From Planctomycetota bacterium (lineage in GTDB: Bacteria; Planctomycetota; UBA1135; UBA2386): DNA of 6,513 nucleotides. Positions 1-6,513 of the stretch are shown here, piece after piece (positions within the stretch are counted from its first letter, which is position 1; the number at the start of each line of letters is the position of its first letter). The position numbers were made by a program, and so were the translations under genes. The stretch is taken from the NCBI GenBank assembly GCA_016793305.1, contig JAEUHU010000110.1, positions 1 through 6,513 on the forward strand. Reading direction: 5' to 3'. The notes beneath the pieces are model-generated. The model was not told the origin of the DNA, ran no database searches, and saw nothing but the letters and a program-made list of their open reading frames with translations.

Positions 1-1
1 C

Positions 2-1381
<1,380 letters not shown>

Positions 1382-1385
1382 TCGA

Positions 1386-1403
1386 ACCGGCGACGGCGCC
1401 GGT
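1386..1403. terminator. Small GC hairpin between convergent genes, possible terminator
   Basis: A perfect 7-bp inverted repeat (ACCGGCG / CGCCGGT) with a 4-base loop begins 4 bases after the prfC stop, in the 51-base gap before the convergent gene's stop. Its place fits a bidirectional transcription end. No T-tract follows on either strand, so it is not a classical intrinsic terminator, and a short GC stem can arise by chance in DNA this GC-rich. Confidence 0.3.
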
Positions 1404-1432
1404 GCGAGCAGGCCCACGCCACGGCAAACGCG

Positions 1433-2320
1433 TCAGCGGCGGCTCGGCCGGCCGACGCCGTCCTTGCTCTTCGCTTCGGCCTGCTTCAGCACCTTCTCGA
1501 TCTGTTCCCACAGCGGCCGGTGCTGCTGCACCTCGCGCACCTTGAGCCCGCCGCCGTCGACCTGCAGCACCTTGGGCGCGACGTCGATGCCGGTCGTCAA
1601 CGTCTCGACGACGAGGTGCTGCACCACCGTCTCGCCCTGCTTGTGCACGACCTCGAGCAGGGCGTGGTCCGCGTCGCGCACGAACAGCTCGACCTGGTCC
1701 GCCATCGGCAGGTCCGGGTCGTCGAGGTCGAGGCCAGGCTTGCGCAGGCCGCGCAGCCAGACGCCCGCTTCCCCAGCGCGGTCGGTGCGGTCGGTCGGCT
1801 GCAGCAGGAACTGGCGCTGCAGCTCGGCGACCATGGTGCTGCCGAGCGGCGCCATGGCGCGCGCGTCGCGCATGCCGGGCAGATCGCTCCGCTCCAGCAC
1901 TTCCCCGGCCCAGGCGAGGTCGGCGACGACCGCCACGTCGAGGTGGAGGAACACCTCGCCGAAGGTCGGGTCGCTCTCGAACAAGGTGATGCCGTCCTTG
2001 GTCTCCACGGCTTCGACCCGGCCGCGCAGCCCGTCGGCGAACTCGTACTCGACCGAGGTGCGCGTCACCGACTGTGTCCCGCGCAGGACATGCAGGGTGC
2101 CCTTGGTCTTCACCACGAGCCCTCCGGGCAGCCGGCCCTCGGTCCGCATCGTCAGGCGCAGGCTGGTCAGCGCCTGCTCGGCGCCGCGCATCGCCTTCAC
2201 CAGGGCGTCGACGGGATCGGCGGCAGCCGCCGCGGGCGGTGCCACCGCGGGATCCTGCGCGACTCCGACGACGGCCAGCAGCAGGGCGAGCCCCACGGCG
2301 ACGATTTCGGTACGCTTCAT
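1433..2320 (-). CDS. Secreted protein of unknown function, possible LolA-like fold
   Basis: The protein has 295 residues and I do not recognise a named family. The N-terminus is a clear Sec signal peptide: MKRT, a hydrophobic core at about 6-20, and likely cleavage after VGVA at residue 21. An Ala/Pro linker runs to about residue 35. The mature part starts with a short helix (DPVDALVKAMRGAEQAL). Alternating polar and hydrophobic strands follow (SLRLTMRTEGRL, VVKTKGTLHVLR), with later strands near VELFVRD and LLEVVHKQG. The C-terminus is a charged helix (LWEQIEKVLKQAEAKSKDG). This helix-then-beta pattern in an exported protein resembles the LolA/RseB-type fold that binds lipid or lipoprotein, but that is inference from pattern only. 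The frame stays open upstream to 2767; I chose the ATG at 2320 because the signal peptide begins there and longer versions would overlap the divergent HEAT gene. It is convergent with prfC and divergent from the HEAT gene. Confidence 0.85.
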   Translation of the reverse strand: MKRTEIVAVGLALLLAVVGVAQDPAVAPPAAAAADPVDALVKAMRGAEQALTSLRLTMRTEGRLPGGLVVKTKGTLHVLRGTQSVTRTSVEYEFADGLRGRVEAVETKDGITLFESDPTFGEVFLHLDVAVVADLAWAGEVLERSDLPGMRDARAMAPLGSTMVAELQRQFLLQPTDRTDRAGEAGVWLRGLRKPGLDLDDPDLPMADQVELFVRDADHALLEVVHKQGETVVQHLVVETLTTGIDVAPKVLQVDGGGLKVREVQQHRPLWEQIEKVLKQAEAKSKDGVGRPSRR

Positions 2321-2331
2321 GCTTCGGCGCG

Positions 2332-2337
2332 AGCATA
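2332..2337 (-). promoter_or_regulatory. Candidate -10 box in the divergent intergenic region
   Basis: On the minus strand the hexamer TATGCT lies 11 bases upstream of the ATG at 2320. It is the only AT-rich spot in the 61-base divergent gap. Read the other way, the same bases give CATACC at 2334-2339, which could serve the HEAT gene, so this may be a shared bidirectional element. I see no convincing -35 box. If used for the minus-strand gene, the leader would be only about 5 bases. Confidence 0.25.
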
Positions 2338-2381
2338 CCGAGCCCGGGTGCCCTCCGCCCGCGCCAACCTCCACCCGAACG

Positions 2382-3617
2382 ATGCTCTTCCAAGCCATGC
2401 CGCGTCCGCGCTCCCGGTTCCAGCACCTGGGCACCGCCCTGCTGCTCGGCCTCGCCACCACTGCCCTGCCCGCCGACGAAGTCCGCATGCACGACGGCCG
2501 GGTGCTGGTCGGCAAGGTCTCGGAACGCGGCGACAAGCTGCAGATCGCGACCCGCGACGGTGTGGTCGTCGTCGCCAGCAAGGACGTCGCGCGCCACCGG
2601 CGGGACGCGGAACTGCGGGCCAGCCTCGCCGAACAGGCCCGGAGCGCCGGCGATTCCCGCTTCGCCCACCTGCAGCTGGCCGCGCAGGCCCGCGCCTTCG
2701 GACTCGAACCGGAGCTCTGGCAGCACCTGGACCGGGCCCTGGCCCTCGGCGGGACCGAGCACCGCACCGCCGACGCGGCGACCGAAGAAGCACTCGACCG
2801 CCACCTCGCCGACTTCCTGGCCCAGCTCGGTCCCGAATTGCTGCCGCTGCGGCACCGCGCCGCCCCGACGCGCCTCCGCGTGCAGGAGTTGCTCGCCGCC
2901 CTGCGTCACGACGCACGCCCGAGCCGCAGTGCCGCCATCGAGGAACTGCTGGTGCGCGAGAGCAACGCCGACGAGGACCTGCGTCGGCAGGCGCGGACCA
3001 ATCCGACCCCAGCCTGTCGCATCGGCGCGCTGCGCGCCCTCGAACGGCGCAACCTCGCCGGCAACGACCGCTTCGTGTTGCGCACCGCGATCCTCGACGC
3101 CAACAGCGACGTGCGCGCCGCCGCCGTCGCCATGTCCCGGCCCCTCGCCGACGCCGACGTCGACTACCTGGCCACCGGCCTCGCCCACCAGAACGCCAAG
3201 GTGCGCATCCGCACCGCCGAGGCACTCGGCGAACTCGGCAATCCCGCCGCCGTGAAGCTGTTGGTGCTGGCGGCCCCCCACGCGGCCAAGGGTCTCGCCG
3301 CCGACGACGGAGCCGACGGCAGCGTGCGCGGCCACATCGCCATCATCGAACAGCGGGCCTACGTGCGCGACTTCGACGTCGAGGTGGCGGCCGCCTCGTT
3401 CATCGCCGATCCCCAGATCGACACGCTGCACTCCGGCATGGTGATGGACGTCACCGTCCACGCGGTGTTCAGCGTGCCGGTGATCGTCGACTCCTACCGC
3501 CAGGCATTGCGCCGGCTGACCTCGCAAGACCCGGGCGCCGACCCGCGCAGCTGGCCGCAGTGGCTGATGCGGCAGCGCAACCAGGCGGTCCCCTCGACGA
3601 CGACCGGCCCCCGCTGA
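2382..3617 (+). CDS. Secreted HEAT-repeat protein with N-terminal beta module and uncharacterised C-terminal domain
   Basis: The protein has 411 residues, or 406 if the second ATG at 2397 is used. Neither start has a clear Shine-Dalgarno, and both keep the signal peptide (Arg-rich start, hydrophobic 16-29, likely cleavage after ALPA at 31). A small beta module follows at about 32-72 (HDGRVLVGKV, GDKLQIATRDGVVVV), ending in an SKDVAR stretch. Residues 75-200 are helical and rich in Ala, Arg and Leu. HEAT-type helical repeats occupy about 205-305; the clearest reads KVRIRTAEALGELGNPAAVK from residue 273. The last ~95 residues contain AYVRDFDVEVA, a beta-rich stretch (SGMVMDVTVHAVFSVPVIV) and a tail with LTSQD and SWPQW. 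HEAT repeats usually mediate protein binding, so a periplasmic scaffold is likely, but partner and function are unknown. The N-module plus HEAT plus W..W tail recalls planctomycete proteins (from memory). It lies upstream of gnd on the same strand with a 113-base gap and a hairpin, so it is probably a separate unit. Confidence 0.88.
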   Translation: MLFQAMPRPRSRFQHLGTALLLGLATTALPADEVRMHDGRVLVGKVSERGDKLQIATRDGVVVVASKDVARHRRDAELRASLAEQARSAGDSRFAHLQLAAQARAFGLEPELWQHLDRALALGGTEHRTADAATEEALDRHLADFLAQLGPELLPLRHRAAPTRLRVQELLAALRHDARPSRSAAIEELLVRESNADEDLRRQARTNPTPACRIGALRALERRNLAGNDRFVLRTAILDANSDVRAAAVAMSRPLADADVDYLATGLAHQNAKVRIRTAEALGELGNPAAVKLLVLAAPHAAKGLAADDGADGSVRGHIAIIEQRAYVRDFDVEVAAASFIADPQIDTLHSGMVMDVTVHAVFSVPVIVDSYRQALRRLTSQDPGADPRSWPQWLMRQRNQAVPSTTTGPR

Positions 3618-3630
3618 ACGCAGCCCAACG

Positions 3631-3662
3631 GCTCGTGGAACCCCGGTGGCAACGGGGCGAGC
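3631..3662 (+). terminator. Bulged hairpin after the HEAT gene, possible terminator
   Basis: An outer 5-bp stem (GCTCG 3631-3635 with CGAGC 3658-3662) encloses an inner 5-bp stem (CCCCG 3641-3645 with CGGGG 3653-3657). There is a 5-base bulge (TGGAA) on the 5' side and a 7-base loop. The structure starts 13 bases after the HEAT gene stop and ends 68 bases before the gnd start. It is followed by GGCGAAAAGC and not by a T-run, so it would be an imperfect intrinsic terminator, an RNA-stabilising 3' hairpin, or chance. Confidence 0.35.
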
Positions 3663-3699
3663 GGCGAAAAGCACGCGAGGGGATTCCGGCCCGATCCGC

Positions 3700-3705
3700 T
3701 ACAGT
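3700..3705 (+). promoter_or_regulatory. Candidate -10 box for gnd
   Basis: TACAGT matches the sigma-70 type -10 consensus at four of six positions, including the first two and the last. It sits 25 bases before the gnd ATG, inside an otherwise GC-rich gap. It would give a leader of roughly 19 bases. No recognisable -35 box is present at the usual spacing, so support is weak. Confidence 0.27.
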
Positions 3706-3730
3706 GCGCAGCCTCGAGACCGCGCCCTGC

Positions 3731-5140
3731 ATGCAAGCCACTTCCCAAATCTGCGTCGTCGGTCTGGCCACGATGGGCCAGAACCTGGCTCTCAACATCG
3801 CCCGCAACGGCTTCCCGGTCACCGTCTACAACCGGTCGTACGACAAGACCGAGGCCACGCTCGCCCGCTGCGGCCCCGACTACCGGATGTTCGGCGCCAG
3901 GACGCCGCAGGAGGCCGCCGCGTCGTTGGTGCGACCGCGCAAGCTGATCCTGCTGGTCAAGGCCGGGCAGCCGGTCGACGACACGATCGCCACGTTCCTG
4001 CCGGTCCTGCAACCCGGCGACCTGATCGTCGACACCGGCAACAGCCACCCCGACGACACCGAACGCCGCGGCCGCGAGCTGCTGGCGAAGGGGTTCCGCT
4101 TCACGGGCATGGGCGTGTCGGGCGGCGAAGAAGGCGCCTTGAACGGCCCGAGCCTGATGCCCGGCGGCGACCGCAGCTCCTACGACGAACTCGCGCCGAT
4201 CCTGAAGAAGATCGCCGCCCAGGTCGACGACGGACCGTGCGTGACGCACGTCGGCACCGGCGCTGCGGGCCACTTCGTCAAGATGGTCCACAACGGCATC
4301 GAATACGGCGACATGCAGCTGATCGCCGAGTGCTACGACCTGATGCAGCACGTGCTCGGCATGAAGCCGGCCCAGATGGCCGACGCGTTCGCGCAGTGGA
4401 ACAAGACCTTCCTCGAGTCGTTCCTGATCGAGATCACCGCTCGGATCCTGCGCGCGGTCGACCCCGAGACCAAGAAGCCGATGGTCGACGTGATCGTCGA
4501 CCGCGCCGGCCAGAAGGGCACCGGCAAGTGGACCAGCGAGATGGCGCTGCGCTATGGCATCCCGGCACCGACGATGCACGCCGCCGTCGAGGCGCGCTGC
4601 CTGTCGGCGATGAAGGAACAGCGGGTCGCCGCACAGCAGCAGCTGCCCGGTCCCACGGCGCAGGCGCCGGTGCAGGGCCTGCTCGACGCGGTGCGCGACG
4701 CCCTCTACTGCAGCAAGATCTGCTCGTACGCGCAGGGCCTCGACCTGCTGGCCACCGCCGACGCAGACAAGAAGTGGGGCCTCGACCTCGGCGAGATCGC
4801 CCGCATCTGGAAGGGCGGCTGCATCATCCGCGCGCGCTTCCTGCGCAGCATCCAGCAGGCCTACGGCAAGCAGAAGAAGCTCGGCAACCTGCTGCTCGAC
4901 GCCGAGCTCGGCGGCTTCCTGGTGAAGAACCAGGCGGCGTGGCGCAAGGTCGTGGCGCTGGCGGCCGAACGCGGCGTGCCGACGTTGGCGATGGGCGCGT
5001 CGCTGAGCTACTTCGACTCGTTCCGCCGCGGCTCGCTGCCGCAGAACCTGACGCAGGCGCAACGCGACCTGTTCGGCGCGCACACGTTCGAGCGCGTCGA
5101 TCGTCCCGCCGGGACGATGTTCCACCACGAGTGGCCGTGA
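3731..5140 (+). CDS. gnd: 6-phosphogluconate dehydrogenase, decarboxylating
   Basis: This cytosolic enzyme of the oxidative pentose phosphate pathway converts 6-phosphogluconate and NADP+ to ribulose 5-phosphate, CO2 and NADPH. Its 469 residues match the usual long, homodimeric form. The N-terminal Rossmann domain has the GLATMG dinucleotide fingerprint at 11-16 and NRS at 34-36, the loop that contacts the NADP 2'-phosphate. Substrate-site residues are visible: SGGEEGA from Ser130, the catalytic base Lys184 with His187, Asn188 and the catalytic acid Glu191 in KMVHNGIEYGD. The family signature IVDRAGQKGTGKWTS spans about 255-269, in the all-helical C-terminal domain. Arg445 and His451 (QRDLFGAHT) correspond to the tail residues that complete the neighbouring subunit's active site. 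The ATG at 3731 places the fingerprint at the normal distance; there is no Shine-Dalgarno. The same frame is open far upstream to about 1520, but that stretch has no family similarity. No zwf or pgl gene is in the window. The stop is 4 bases from the convergent lipoprotein's stop. Confidence 0.97.
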   Translation: MQATSQICVVGLATMGQNLALNIARNGFPVTVYNRSYDKTEATLARCGPDYRMFGARTPQEAAASLVRPRKLILLVKAGQPVDDTIATFLPVLQPGDLIVDTGNSHPDDTERRGRELLAKGFRFTGMGVSGGEEGALNGPSLMPGGDRSSYDELAPILKKIAAQVDDGPCVTHVGTGAAGHFVKMVHNGIEYGDMQLIAECYDLMQHVLGMKPAQMADAFAQWNKTFLESFLIEITARILRAVDPETKKPMVDVIVDRAGQKGTGKWTSEMALRYGIPAPTMHAAVEARCLSAMKEQRVAAQQQLPGPTAQAPVQGLLDAVRDALYCSKICSYAQGLDLLATADADKKWGLDLGEIARIWKGGCIIRARFLRSIQQAYGKQKKLGNLLLDAELGGFLVKNQAAWRKVVALAAERGVPTLAMGASLSYFDSFRRGSLPQNLTQAQRDLFGAHTFERVDRPAGTMFHHEWP

Positions 5141-5144
5141 GGCG

Positions 5145-5870
5145 CTAGTCCTTCGGTTGCTCCACCACGGCCGGCGCGGGTGCCGGCGCCGCAGCTGGAG
5201 CCGGAGCTGGAGCCGGAGCTGGAGCCGGAGTCGGAGCCGGCAACACGGCGCCGAGCTTGCCGATCGCCGCCGCGAGCGCCGCCTCGATCGCCGCAAGCTC
5301 CGATGCGAACTGCCTGCCGGCGGCCAGGGCCTGCTGCAGCTGCAGCACCCGCGGCGTCAGTTCGGCCTCGAGCCGGGCCCGCTCCTGCTCGAGCGCTGCC
5401 ACCGCCGCCGTTCGCACCGCCAGGGCCGCGGTCAGCTCGGCGTGGCGCGTCTCCCGTTCGGCGAGCTGCCGTTCGAGGTCGCGCAACGGCTGCAGCTCGC
5501 GTTCGATCTGCAGGGCCCGCTCGACCGACGCGGCGAGGTCGTGTTCGGCGTGCCGCACCAGCTGGCGACGACGGGCCACGTCGGTGCGCAGGGCGCGCAG
5601 CGCCGCATCGAGCTGGACCGATTCCGCCTGCAGGAACTCGGCCTCCCGGGCGTACTGGCCGTCGGTCTGCCGCAGCACCTCGAGGCGGCGCTCCAGTTGC
5701 CGCCGTTCTGCTTCCAGTTCGCCGACCGCACGCTGCCGCGAAGCCCGCGCCAACGTGCTCTCCGGCGGCACCACGCAGGCGGCCGCCAGCAGCAGCAAGG
5801 CGCAACCCAGCGCCTGGAACCCTCGGGCCCGGGAAAACGCTGCCGCCGCACCGGGTGTCTTGGTTATCAT
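5145..5870 (-). CDS. Coiled-coil lipoprotein with Pro-Ala tail, function unknown
   Basis: The protein has 241 residues. The N-terminus has basic residues to about 16, a hydrophobic core at 20-31 and a lipobox-like LAAAC, predicting lipidation at Cys32. The +2 residue is Val, not Asp, which by the E. coli Lol rule points to the outer membrane. Residues about 45-205 are almost entirely Glu/Arg/Leu/Ala/Gln heptad-like sequence (for example ELEAERRQLERRLEVLR and VAALEQERARLEAEL), so a long coiled coil is expected. A tail of about 31 residues is mostly alternating Pro-Ala, encoded partly by a tandem DNA repeat, and ends in VEQPKD. A lipid-anchored rod with a flexible extended tail suggests a periplasmic spacer or a peptidoglycan- or partner-reaching role; this is inference, as no enzymatic domain is seen. 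The start at 5870 has a fair Shine-Dalgarno (GAAGGG, 5881-5876). It is convergent with gnd and divergent from ndk. Confidence 0.85.
   Translation of the reverse strand: MITKTPGAAAAFSRARGFQALGCALLLLAAACVVPPESTLARASRQRAVGELEAERRQLERRLEVLRQTDGQYAREAEFLQAESVQLDAALRALRTDVARRRQLVRHAEHDLAASVERALQIERELQPLRDLERQLAERETRHAELTAALAVRTAAVAALEQERARLEAELTPRVLQLQQALAAGRQFASELAAIEAALAAAIGKLGAVLPAPTPAPAPAPAPAPAAAPAPAPAVVEQPKD
5194..5240. repeat. Tandem 12-bp repeat encoding Pro-Ala dipeptides
   Basis: Three exact copies of GCTGGAGCCGGA (5194-5205, 5206-5217, 5218-5229) are followed by an imperfect partial copy to 5240 in which GCTGGA becomes GTCGGA. The unit is itself two diverged 6-mers (GCTGGA and GCCGGA). 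It is coding: on the minus strand each 12-mer gives Pro-Ala-Pro-Ala in the lipoprotein tail. Length changes in 6- or 12-base steps would keep the frame. Confidence 0.9.
5865..5870 (+). promoter_or_regulatory. Candidate -10 box for ndk, overlapping the lipoprotein start codon
   Basis: TATCAT, inside GGTTATCATG, matches the -10 consensus at four of six positions and is the only AT-rich block near ndk. It would predict a leader of about 30 bases before the ATG at 5907. It overlaps the first codons of the divergent lipoprotein gene. I see no good -35 element, so this is tentative. Confidence 0.27.
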
Positions 5871-5906
5871 GTTCGCCCTTCAACTCGCTACGACCGCAGA
5901 GAACCC

Positions 5907-6374
5907 ATGGAACGCACCCTCATCCTGCTGAAGCCCGACGCCGTCCAACGTGGGCTCACCGGCCAGATCCTGAGCCGCTTCGAACAGAAGGGCCTCAAGA
6001 TCGTCGCCATGAAGCTGATGCAGATCACGCCGGAGCTGGCCGCCAAGCACTACGAAGCCCACAAGGAACGCAAGTTCTACCCGGGCCTGGTCAAGTTCAT
6101 GACCAGTTCGCCGGTGGTGGCGCTGGCCCTCGAGGGCATCGACGCGATCAAGATCTGCCGCACGCTGATGGGCGCGACGTTCGGGGCCGATGCGGCGCCG
6201 GGCACGATCCGCGGCGACTACGGCGTCAGCCGCAGCTACAACCTGGTCCACGGCAGCGACAGCCCGGACGCCGCGGCGCGCGAGCTCGGCCTGTTCTTCC
6301 CCGAGGGCCTGGTCAAGTACGACTACGCCGCCATCAACTGGATCTACGATCCGGTCGAGGAACTGAAGAAGTAG
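5907..6374 (+). CDS. ndk: Nucleoside diphosphate kinase
   Basis: This cytosolic enzyme transfers the gamma-phosphate of ATP to other nucleoside diphosphates through a phosphohistidine, balancing (d)NTP pools. All hallmark residues are present: Lys9 in LLKPDAV, Tyr49 and the YPGLV loop at 58-62, Arg85 and Thr91 in RTLMGAT, Arg102 in GTIRGDYG, Asn112, and the catalytic His115 in NLVHGSDS. Residues 116-128 (GSDSPDAAARELG) lead into the C-terminal segment. At 155 residues it is longer than the common 135-145 aa bacterial form. The extra length is a C-terminal extension from about 132 (EGLVKYDYAAINWIYDP, then EELKK), reminiscent of longer archaeal-type and some bacterial versions. The ATG at 5907 puts Lys9 at its usual place; only a weak purine run (GCAGAGAA) precedes it. 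It is divergent from the lipoprotein gene, and the next gene starts 6 bases after its stop, so the two are likely co-transcribed. Confidence 0.97.
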   Translation: MERTLILLKPDAVQRGLTGQILSRFEQKGLKIVAMKLMQITPELAAKHYEAHKERKFYPGLVKFMTSSPVVALALEGIDAIKICRTLMGATFGADAAPGTIRGDYGVSRSYNLVHGSDSPDAAARELGLFFPEGLVKYDYAAINWIYDPVEELKK

Positions 6375-6380
6375 TCGCCG

Positions 6381-6513
6381 ATGGCTGCGCCCGCGCAGCC
6401 GCGCGGCTTGTCGGCCGCGGAACTCGCGGCGGCGTGTGCCGAACTGCAAACGCTCGCCGGCGCCGTCGTGCTCGATCGGGCACCGCTGGTGGTGCCGGCC
6501 CACGCCGACGACC
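6381..6513 (+). CDS. N-terminal fragment of an unidentified protein, possibly NFACT/Rqc2-like
   Basis: An ATG six bases after the ndk stop opens a frame that runs to the window end (44 full codons) without a stop. A purine stretch, GAAGAAG at 6365-6371, lies 9 bases upstream and could act as a weak ribosome binding site. The peptide begins MAAPAQPRG, then a probable amphipathic helix LSAAELAAACAELQTLAGAVV and LDRAPLVVP. There is no signal peptide, so it is likely cytosolic. The helix followed by 'LAGAVVLDRAPL' is loosely like the start of NFACT (Rqc2/RqcH) proteins, where a 'L...V.EL...L.G..V..I' pattern opens the family, but 44 residues are too few to assign it. The tight spacing suggests an operon with ndk. 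Confidence 0.6.
   Translation, partial: MAAPAQPRGLSAAELAAACAELQTLAGAVVLDRAPLVVPAHADD

Noticed and set aside
1520..3730. An in-frame upstream extension of gnd of about 737 codons, suggesting a giant fusion protein of 1206 residues.
   Set aside because: The extension crosses the HEAT gene in a different frame and the LolA-like gene on the other strand, is Arg/Pro-rich noise, and the ATG at 3731 gives a normal-length enzyme.
5194..5240. The tandem repeat considered as a CRISPR array or protein-binding iteron.
   Set aside because: The units are 12 bp with no spacers, lie within coding sequence, and are explained by Pro-Ala codons.
3494..5296. A 600-codon minus-strand frame antisense to gnd.
   Set aside because: gnd is unmistakable on the plus strand; the antisense translation is Arg/Gly/Ala-rich with no recognisable domain and starts in the Pro-Ala repeat's shadow.
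5157..5906. An upstream in-frame extension of ndk of 250 codons.
   Set aside because: It is antisense to the lipoprotein gene; the repeat translates as Ser-Trp-Ser-Arg noise, and the ATG at 5907 gives a normal NDK N-terminus.
5869..5931. A short upstream frame (ATG at 5869, 20 codons) overlapping the ndk start, as a possible regulatory leader peptide.
   Set aside because: The best -10 candidate (5865-5870) would start transcription after this ATG, it has no ribosome binding site, and its codons beyond 5907 are just ndk read in another frame.

Overview
This is a gene-dense, very GC-rich bacterial chromosome segment carrying six protein genes. Both edges cut through a gene. The order is prfC fragment (+), secreted LolA-like protein (-), secreted HEAT-repeat protein (+), gnd (+), coiled-coil lipoprotein (-), ndk (+) and the first 44 codons of another gene (+). 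I see no rRNA, tRNA, CRISPR array, insertion sequence, phage gene or att-like repeat. No stretch over 300 bases lacks a gene; the gaps are 51, 61, 113, 4, 36 and 6 bases.

The organism is Gram-negative in type: it has a lipoprotein with a lipobox and two Sec-exported proteins. The HEAT protein opens with a short 'DGRVLVGKV' beta module and ends with a 'LTSQD...W..W' tail. From memory, that build is common in secreted proteins of high-GC Planctomycetota, so a planctomycete or a relative is my best guess. This is inference; no ribosomal RNA or phylogenetic marker is present to settle it. Recognisable Shine-Dalgarno sequences are scarce: only the lipoprotein has a good one.

Region by region: 2-1381 is the last 459 residues of peptide chain release factor 3. 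It converges on a secreted protein of unknown function (2320-1433), with a small GC hairpin in the 51-base gap. That protein is transcribed divergently from a HEAT-repeat secreted protein (2382-3617), which is followed by a bulged hairpin and then 6-phosphogluconate dehydrogenase (3731-5140). gnd and the coiled-coil lipoprotein (5870-5145) are tail to tail with 4 bases between their stops. The lipoprotein and nucleoside diphosphate kinase (5907-6374) are head to head with 36 bases between their starts. A new gene starts 6 bases after ndk and is probably co-transcribed with it.

The named genes are ordinary housekeeping functions: translation termination, NADPH and ribulose-5-phosphate supply, and NTP balance. 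They do not form an obvious pathway. The three envelope proteins are the less described part. I find no convincing evidence of a new multi-gene system. The most useful leads are the HEAT protein's C-terminal domain, the coiled-coil lipoprotein with its repeat-encoded Pro-Ala tail, and the tightly packed intergenic regions.
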